Of a stretch of DNA of 64,000 nucleotides, positions 57,183-64,000 are shown piece by piece. The DNA comes from Armillaria gallica. Lineage: Eukaryota; Basidiomycota; Agaricomycetes; Agaricales; Physalacriaceae. The notes under the pieces are model-generated. The model saw only the letters and a program-made list of their open reading frames with translations, did no database searches and was not told where the DNA came from. Location: assembly GCA_037576215.1 (NCBI GenBank), contig JBANDB010000001.1, positions 7,874,001 through 7,938,000 on the forward strand, in the 5' to 3' direction. The position numbers and the translations under genes are program-made. The stretch's first letter is position 1. Each line of letters opens with the position of its first letter.

Positions 57183-58579
57183 CTACACCACTTCATCTAC
57201 TGTTATTTCGATGGGTACCACACTCTCAAGCAACTCAAAGACTTCCTCTGATACCGCCAACTCCTCCCTTTCGTCTTCATCCAGCGATTCCAGCCAAGCA
57301 GGATCATACAATGACTCTGGCAACCTGGTGGGTGCATGCACTTCTTCATCAAGCCTTGGTCGAGTCTCCCTGTCTCGTCGAGCAGCCTGATTCCCCTTTT
57401 TAGCTATCTTTCTCCCCTGCTCATCAATCTCGTCCATGTATTCGATAATCTTTTCATGCCTCCAGAGGCAGATCTTTACCAGAAACACCCTTTCAACTCG
57501 CCCTCCCATCACTTGAGTGTGGCTTTCCTCTGAAGACATGCCATCCTTGCCCAAATATTCCATCAGTCGTTGCATGAACTTCCATACTGGTAAGTCGTTC
57601 GCTTTCTGTTTGGTCTTCAAGAATATAACCTTCTTGACTATTTCAGTCCTAACCTTGTGTTTCTGTGATAATATTCGGTCAGGCTGGCAATGACCTAATG
57701 AAAACCAACTTTACCCTGTTCTTTGACGCGCGCCCTTGTGCCTTCGTCTGAGTACGGCGGCCTGTTTCCGCTACACGATTCACAACCTCCGACTCTGTCT
57801 CGAATTCCAACGTGTCTTTTTTGAGGCGAGGGATCGCTTCCGCCCACTTTTGGCGAGCTGCCGACAGATGGTTTCGCAGTGTTTCTTCGACGTATGCGTT
57901 ATTAACATCAACGAGGTGATCTTCTTTGAGAAGTTCGGCCTGAACCATGTCTGTCATTTTGGCCAAAATGATGCGATTCCATTTCGATGAACCAAATCCG
58001 GTGCTAAAGTCCAGCGTAAAATCTTCATTGTCAGGCCCATCCCCTGTACCGTCACGCAATTCCATCACAATGGCTTCGTCGACAGGCTCGTAGGCGACGA
58101 ATTCCTCCAACGTCGTCATATCTGTAAGCGTCAAAAACTGTTTGCGAATGAATGTCTAGTAGAGGTGTTTCAGTAGCGTGAAGGTCAACAAACTTTGTCC
58201 TGACCTGGAGGGCATTGATTTCGGCTTTACTCATATTTTCACGCTGACCCATCCTCACCGATGTTTTCTTTGATGGATATTTCCTTCCAACATCTTCCTT
58301 CCTTACTTGAGCCTTGCCAGACACCGCTGCCTGCAGAAGCTGGGCACACATTTTGAGGAGTTCCTTCGAGCTGGCATTGTTCAATGTCGCATCGTCAAAG
58401 CCATACTCATCCGGTTCATCCATTGTCGTGTCTTCTTGCGGTTGGGGCGCTTGGCGTGATGAACCTGATGTTTGGTCCTTTGTTCGAAAGGGAGAGACGG
58501 GGAGTGTCACATCATTGCGCATGATTTTGACGGCTTTGCGACCAGTCCCAATTCTTGGAGACCTGATCATCCTAGGCAT
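57183..58579 (-). CDS. Unknown protein in the transposase cassette (three exons)
   Basis: Exon 1 begins MPRMIRSPRIGTG and ends at INALQ. An intron of about 67 nt leads to FLTLTDMTTLEEFVAYEPVDE...KWNRIILAKMTDMVQAELLKEDHLVDVNNAYVEETLRNHLSAARQKWAE. A second intron leads to KKVIFLKTKQKANDLPVWKFMQRLMEYLGKDGMSSEESHTQ...LVKICLWRHEKIIEYMDEID and an acidic tail ending TVDEVV. The total is about 430 residues. The middle is helical, and the GKDGMSSEES...WRHEKIIEYMDEID block looks like a conserved core. I do not recognise a named domain. The gene starts only 38 bp from the fold-back element, which has probably displaced its promoter. Confidence 0.72.
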
Positions 58580-58752
58580 TGTACCCAGCCTGGGCTGCTA
58601 GATTTCTGCTTGAAATGTGTCAGTTGACAGTGATAATTAATGTATCAGGACTGTCAATTGACACACCAGTGTATATAGGGTATTTTCGCAGTACTGCATG
58701 GTCTATTAGTCAGCACAGAAACCCAGACTAAATCATGTGATTATCAGAAAAT

Positions 58753-58852
58753 CCAGCAACTCCGGGAATTGAACCCAGGACCTTAAAAAGATTTACAATA
58801 ATGTCACATGACATGGCCAAAGTGTGCATGCTAACCACTATACCATACTGGC
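58753..58852 (-). tRNA. tRNA-like gene, left arm of fold-back element
   Basis: This is the exact inverse of the unit at 61351-61450, with A box, B box and TTTT terminator in the same arrangement but transcribed leftward, out of the element. It is probably an intron-containing tRNA gene or tRNA pseudogene carried by the element. Confidence 0.5.
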
Positions 58853-61350
58853 ATTATATATTTATGTAATCATCTCCTTATATGGCCTCCCTCTCTTAGA
58901 TTTATAATATCCCAATTGGGCCCTCTCTTTGGTGCGCTTTGGTGCGCTTTTTTTTCCTTATTGGGCTGGTCAAATTGGCCCATCAATTGCACCTAGAATT
59001 GGCTGTGCCATGGCATTGATGGCATCAATATCAGGCCATTTTTAGACAAAATTCGCATTTTTGCTCATTTTTGGCTTCCTCAGGCTACTGGGTGGGTCAG
59101 GGGATGGTACTTGTATATGCATAAACATAAATAGCATAAAAGCGAACCCTCTGGTGAGGTATGGGGGCCCTGGGGAGGGGGTAAAAAGGGTAAAATAGTG
59201 AAAAATAGCGGAAAATCACCGAAAATTCGCGTTTTAGGGGTAATACGTGCATCGGATCGCTTCGAAAACTTGACCAATAAATTTCCTGACCTTGAAAACC
59301 CCTAAACGGCCCCTCTACAGTACATGTGGCGCATTTTATGGCTAGGCATAATCGGGAAAATTGGCTTTTTACGGTACTGCGTACATTGGATCGCTCCGGG
59401 GATGTTACCAATCGATTTCTACACTATGAAAACCTTAGAATACATCTTCATATGCTATATATGACCACCGGAATGCGATGAAAAATAGGGGATTGGGGGG
59501 GAAACATGGTTTATTTTGTTTTCTAGGCATCGCATCGGTCTGGGGACATCACCAATCGATTCCTCGACATTGAAAAACCCCAAACGACTCTTGGTTACAT
59601 TTATGGAGTCTCAGGAACGATGGAAATAATGATGTAACAGTTTAGGAGGAGCACATATGGAAACTCGCGTTTCTGAGCTTCAGAACACTTCGGAGTTGTT
59701 GCCAATGGATTTCCTGACCTTGAAAACCCCCAGAACACCACAGGAACACATTTAAAACCTTTGAAATCCGTGGTAAAAAAGGTGATAGTGAAAATATGCG
59801 AAATACCATATATCTCGCCTTTTTGAGTGTTGGGGATGGTAATTCTGGTATAGAATACACGATATATATTGTATAATAGTGTGTACAAAAGCTTAGGATG
59901 ATCCTAAATGTATTGGCAGAGATATAAGGAGATCTTTCTGAAAAAAAGGAGGAGCACCTCCCAGATTTCGAGTTTCTGGTCATCCCATGGCCTGGAGACT
60001 ATCAGATTCGGATTCCTGGACCCAAAAAACATAAGACTCATCTATCATCCCTGGGGGTCATTTTTACTAGTGCATAATCCATGCACACAGCATATCTTTG
60101 TGCATAACTGAGTGCACACTCATTACTTCGGAGTTTTGACACATAAACCCCAGGGATGATTGGTGTTCCTACCATTTTTTGGGTCTAGGAATCCGAATCT
60201 GATAGTCTCCAGGCCATGGGATGACCAGAAACTCGAAATCTGGGAGGTGCTCCTCCTTTTTTTCAGAAAGATCTCCTTATATCTCTGCCAATACATTTAG
60301 GATCATCCTAAGCTTTTGTACACACTATTATACAATATATATCGTGTATTCTATACCAGAATTACCATCCCCAACACTCAAAAAGGCGAGATATATGGTA
60401 TTTCGCATATTTTCACTATCACCTTTTTTACCACGGATTTCAAAGGTTTTAAATGTGTTCCTGTGGTGTTCTGGGGTTTTCAAGGTCAGGAAATCCATTG
60501 GCAACAACTCCGAAGTGTTCTGAAGCTCAGAAACGCGAGTTTCCATATGTGCTCCTCCTAAACTGTTACATCATTATTTCCATCGTTCCTGAGACTCCAT
60601 AAATGTAACCAAGAGTCGTTTGGGGTTTTTCAATGTCGAGGAATCGATTGGTGATGTCCCCAGACCGATGCGATGCCTAGAAAACAAAATAAACCATGTT
60701 TCCCCCCCAATCCCCTATTTTTCATCGCATTCCGGTGGTCATATATAGCATATGAAGATGTATTCTAAGGTTTTCATAGTGTAGAAATCGATTGGTAACA
60801 TCCCCGGAGCGATCCAATGTACGCAGTACCGTAAAAAGCCAATTTTCCCGATTATGCCTAGCCATAAAATGCGCCACATGTACTGTAGAGGGGCCGTTTA
60901 GGGGTTTTCAAGGTCAGGAAATTTATTGGTCAAGTTTTCGAAGCGATCCGATGCACGTATTACCCCTAAAACGCGAATTTTCGGTGATTTTCCGCTATTT
61001 TTCACTATTTTACCCTTTTTACCCCCTCCCCAGGGCCCCCATACCTCACCAGAGGGTTCGCTTTTATGCTATTTATGTTTATGCATATACAAGTACCATC
61101 CCCTGACCCACCCAGTAGCCTGAGGAAGCCAAAAATGAGCAAAAATGCGAATTTTGTCTAAAAATGGCCTGATATTGATGCCATCAATGCCATGGCACAG
61201 CCAATTCTAGGTGCAATTGATGGGCCAATTTGACCAGCCCAATAAGGAAAAAAAAGCGCACCAAAGCGCACCAAAGAGAGGGCCCAATTGGGATATTATA
61301 AATCTAAGAGAGGGAGGCCATATAAGGAGATGATTACATAAATATATAAT

Positions 61351-61450
61351 GCCAGTATGGTATAGTGGTTAGCATGCACACTTTGGCCATGTCATGTGAC
61401 ATTATTGTAAATCTTTTTAAGGTCCTGGGTTCAATTCCCGGAGTTGCTGG
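61351..61450 (+). tRNA. tRNA-like gene, right arm of fold-back element
   Basis: The unit starts GCCAGTATGGTATAGTGG. TGGTATAGTGG is a perfect A box, and GGTTCAATTCC inside CCTGGGTTCAATTCCCGG is a good B box and T-arm. CCAGTA can pair with the 3' GCTGG end, and TTTT follows at 61452-61455. The 5' half resembles fungal tRNA-His/Glu/Gln genes. An extra ~30 nt between the anticodon region and the T-arm, containing ATGTCATGTGACAT, suggests an intron or an insertion. I cannot assign the anticodon reliably. Confidence 0.55.
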
Positions 61451-61562
61451 ATTTTCTGATAATCACATGATTTAGTCTGAGTTTCTGTGCTGACTAATAG
61501 ACCATGCAGTACTGCGAAAATACCCTATATACACTGGTGTGTCAATTGACAGTCCTGATACA

Positions 61563-62515
61563 TTAATTATCACTGTCAACTGACACTATTTCAAGGGGAA
61601 AAGTAGCAGCATTAGGTGTTGTACCAGGCGCTGTAGTTTCTGTGTGAGTAGACGACGGCGAGACTTGTGAACTGGACTCTGGGGCAGTAGAAGATGACGC
61701 ACCTCCAGAGGTTGAATTACTGGACAACGGGGAGATCGGGGATGTAGATGCGGGGCCAGTGGATGACGACGACGTGGATGTTGAAGCCTGGGGCACGGAC
61801 GATGACACTGCGTTCACCCGTGCGTTCAGAGTGACGATCTTGTTGTCCTTTTGTTTCTGTAACGGTTGTGTCAGTTCACTCCTGGACGAGGCTTCAAATG
61901 CCTTACCATAACATTTTCAAGCTGCAACAGATGCTGTCTCATTACCCTTTCGTTTTCGCCTTGCAACTGCGAGAAGCGTTCTCTCATATTATCTTCATTT
62001 TCTTTCATTCGAGTTTCCTGTGCAAGATTAAATCACTGTACAAGCAAAGTTCATTCCGTCTCACCATCGCTTTTATCAGATTTATTTGCTCCTCTAACTC
62101 CTTACGAGCCTGTTCTTTCGCCTTCTGAGCCTCATTGAGCTGACCCTCCCTCACGTGGCTCGAAGACCATAAACCTTGGATCTGTTGGTTCAAACCCATG
62201 TTTTCCTGCCTGAGCGAACTGATGGTTGCTGTGTTCTCGCGATGTTGGCTCCGAAGCCATCTCAACGACTCCTCGTTCTAAGGACAGCATTTCAGCACAA
62301 CAGAGTTTCATAAAAACCAGGCTTACCACCGTATACATCGGCAACGCATGCTGATTGACATCGGCCTGTCTCTTGGCTGGATGCATAACGTCTTCTTGGA
62401 ACGAACGCTGGTGGAGAATCAGAGCGCCCGCAGAGGGATCAGCCTCCATGTCCTCGGCACTGCGGCGGGTGGGGACTGTCGGTACCGAACTCCAGGGGTT
62501 CGCGTCGATGTCCAT
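61563..62515 (-). CDS. Coiled-coil protein, 3' end altered by the fold-back insertion
   Basis: Exons read MDIDANPWSSVPTVPTRRSAEDMEADP..., then a long coiled coil (LRWLRSQHRENTATISSLRQENMGLNQQIQGL; LNEAQKAKEQARKELEEQINLIKAM; ETRMKENEDNMRERFSQLQGENERVMRQHLLQLENVM), then QKQKDNKIVTLNARVNAV and a Ser/Thr/Pro-rich tail. The frame ends TFPLEIVSVDSDN; the last seven codons and the stop lie inside the fold-back arm (from 61586 downward), so the original C-terminus has been replaced. The coiled coil suggests an oligomerising or scaffold role; no family is recognised. The shared motif (62536-62555) lies about 20 bp upstream of its start. Confidence 0.68.
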
Positions 62516-62535
62516 GAAATAAGAGGATTAGGATT

Positions 62536-62555
62536 CACTGCGTACAACGCTGTGG
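62536..62555 (+). repeat. Shared motif upstream of the coiled-coil gene
   Basis: CACTGCGTACAACGCTGTGG is a near-palindromic relative of the motif found at 53.6, 56.6 and 57.0 kb (compare CTCAGTGTTGTACGCTGAG inverted). It lies between the divergent coiled-coil gene (62515) and the plus-strand gene at 62974. Confidence 0.5.
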
Positions 62556-62973
62556 ATTCTGCAATTCTGTTTGTAGAGTCTAGCTGGACATGGAATTTAT
62601 ACCTCTCGTCGACCCCCTTTTTCCGCCCTGCTCTTTTTCTTTTATTGTTTAAAGGTAGCATTTTCCCGTCGATTAATGGTTGCCTGCGCCTTCTATTGTA
62701 CAACACTCGTGCAGACACTTTTGCAACGGGTCTAGCCTGACATCAGTGCAATGTTTATTCGCTCGGCTATCCGTTATTTTCCTTCTCTTTATTCGCTAAA
62801 TCAGAAAGAGTTCTCTTTGTCAATATGTGGATACGCTGATATGCTGCTCGGTTCGGAATTAAATTGGAATGAAGGCGCAGGGACGTGACAGATCATGTGA
62901 TGTACAAATTCTATGGCTCCCACACTCCCCCCAGCTCTCTCTTGCTCCTCTTCGTTCTCGATTTATCTCAATT

Positions 62974-63786
62974 ATGGCCAGTAGCATAGGTTACACTTTG
63001 AGGTATGCATGCATAATTACACTTTAGACATACTTATTCACTGCTTTTTGTATGCAGTCAGTTCCCTGAGCCCCCCCCACTCAATGAGACCGGCAAGTTA
63101 ACGACGCAAGGAGTTAAGATACCCTCACCCCCTAACTACCCACCTCCAGCTCCGCCTGCAAATCGCCTCACTCCCTGTCGTCATCTGTCGCCTGCTGTGT
63201 CGCAGGAACGCATGTGCGTTATCAATGTTATTTGTTTCATGTATATTCATTTATTTTCCGCAGCATATATCATCCCTATGTGACGCTGCCGGAGACTGTC
63301 GCTACCGTCGCGTCTGATTCGAATTCTGCAAATTCCACTATTCCCACTGCCTCTAGAGGCACCACTCCCCTGCCCCCTGCCTCTGATACCTCCATGCCCT
63401 CTACCTCCAATTTCTCTGTTCCGCTTGATCATCCTGCTTCCAACACCATGGAGATGCTGCAAACACTGTCAGCTAACCAAACCCCGCCACCTGAAGTACT
63501 TGCCCACTTTCGCGATATCCTCCGATCAACCCTCCATCGTGTGCTATTGTACACAGTGCCACCCACAGCTGGCATTCATCAGGATCGCGTCGAGGCACTT
63601 GCAGAACTCTATTCAGTCATGGCCGGTCTCGGCACTTCACTCACCTTCTTATTCGCTCTTAGCGAGAATATCAGGGCCAAAGAGGTCCAGAGTCTGGAGA
63701 AGAAGAAAAGGCAGTTGAAGGAACTGGATAGATGCCGCATCATTACGCAAAAAAATATTGTAGATGTTCTTGGCCGCCTACCTTAG
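62974..63786 (+). CDS. Unknown 235-aa protein, divergent from the cassette
   Basis: Three exons (62974-63002, 63058-63213, 63264-63786) with GT-AG introns join in frame, 708 nt including the stop. The product has a proline-rich N-terminus (FPEPPPLNETGKL; PSPPNYPPPAPPANRL), a Ser/Thr-rich middle and a helical C-terminal domain (MEMLQTLSANQTPPPEVLAHFRDILRSTLHRVLLY; RVEALAELYSVMAGLGTSLTFLFALSENIRAKEVQSLEKKKRQLKELDRCR) that may form a coiled coil. No family is recognised. It is transcribed away from the coiled-coil gene and could share a promoter region with it. Confidence 0.7.
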
Positions 63787-64000
63787 TTTCTTGTTTTTGT
63801 TTTTGTTTTTGTCTTCTCATACTCTTATGAAATTTTGATTTTGCTGTTCCATTCCTAAGACATTAAGTATATCATTGAAAAAGCCAGTAACCCGTGTCCT
63901 TGTAGAAGGAACTAGTTAATCTAACTATTTACGAGGTAACTTCGGCAATCTTGTACCTCATGTCGTTATGTCATGTTCGCACCGGTCTAATAAGAAGTCA
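63787..64000. other. 3' flank of the last gene
   Basis: A run of four TTTTTG-like repeats follows the stop codon (63793-63815). Nothing else is recognised. Confidence 0.4.

Larger units (their letters stand above)
58617..61586. mobile_element. Fold-back element: 1.44-kb near-perfect inverted repeats around a ~90-bp spacer
   Basis: The left arm (58617 to about 60055) and the right arm (about 60148-61586) are almost exact inverse complements. Base pairs at both ends sum to the same value, 120203, with a one-base offset appearing closer to the centre, and a few mismatches cluster within 30 bp of the spacer. Each arm carries a tRNA-like gene directed outward, two TGTCARTTGACA palindromes at the tip, and no open frame beyond mirrored ORFs. 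The sequences outside the arms differ except for CTTGAAAT/ATTTCAAG, and belong to two different genes. There is no clear target-site duplication. It resembles Foldback-type transposons or a very large palindromic non-autonomous element. Confidence 0.92.

Noticed and set aside
58617..61586. Large palindrome as an assembly fold-back artefact
   Set aside because: A hairpin chimera would continue the mirror symmetry into the flanks. Here the flanks belong to different genes and the centre is non-palindromic, so a real insertion is more likely, though read-level proof is lacking.

Overview
The window looks like nuclear DNA of a filamentous basidiomycete, most likely an Agaricomycete. The evidence is short GT-AG introns of about 45-70 nt breaking nearly every gene, a DUF6535 membrane protein, a CACTA/Plavaka-type TNP2 transposase, a fungal Crypton tyrosine recombinase, secreted S8 and TAP-type peptidases, and a fungal CGI121. 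Only a few genes look intact. Most of the window is decayed duplicates and transposons, so it reads as a fast-evolving, repeat-rich accessory region. I could run no search, so family names rest on motifs recognised by eye.

Layout. 1-6.6 kb: a dead Ty3/gypsy retrotransposon on the minus strand (proline-rich Gag N-terminus, capsid/zinc knuckle, protease, start of RT), holding a tandem array of tRNA T-arm-like repeats. 6.6-13.9 kb: AT-rich DNA without recognisable genes but with non-autonomous hAT-like elements, one with a perfect 8-bp target duplication. 14.0-18.0 kb: a 5'-truncated TAP-type alpha/beta hydrolase facing a subtilisin-like (S8) peptidase gene. 19.5-27.1 kb: a family of NAPE-PLD-like metallo-beta-lactamase-fold phospholipase genes, with one intact six-exon gene (23532-24874), relics on both sides, a third relic at 42.1-43.8 kb, associated tRNA-like remnants, and a ribonucleotide reductase small-subunit pseudogene lacking the radical tyrosine. 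27.8-30.5 kb: a DUF6535 membrane protein gene with two lesions.

33-41.2 kb: an XPG/GEN-like nuclease pseudogene followed 122 bp downstream by a Crypton tyrosine recombinase whose exons are split by two different MITEs, each with a clear target-site duplication. 44.8-48.6 kb: a possible multi-exon gene, an intact CGI121 (EKC/KEOPS) gene, a minisatellite and an N-terminal fragment of an FAD monooxygenase. 49.3-63.8 kb: a block of five intron-bearing genes (TNP2-like transposase, three proteins I cannot name on the same strand, and one divergent small protein). Three of the minus-strand genes share an upstream motif near CAGYGTACGACRCCGAC. A 2.97-kb near-perfect fold-back element (58617-61586) with tRNA-like genes in its arms is inserted between two of these genes.

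The observations most worth following up are the 49-64 kb gene cassette with its shared motif, the fold-back element, the XPG nuclease plus Crypton pair with nested MITEs, and the birth-and-death NAPE-PLD cluster.
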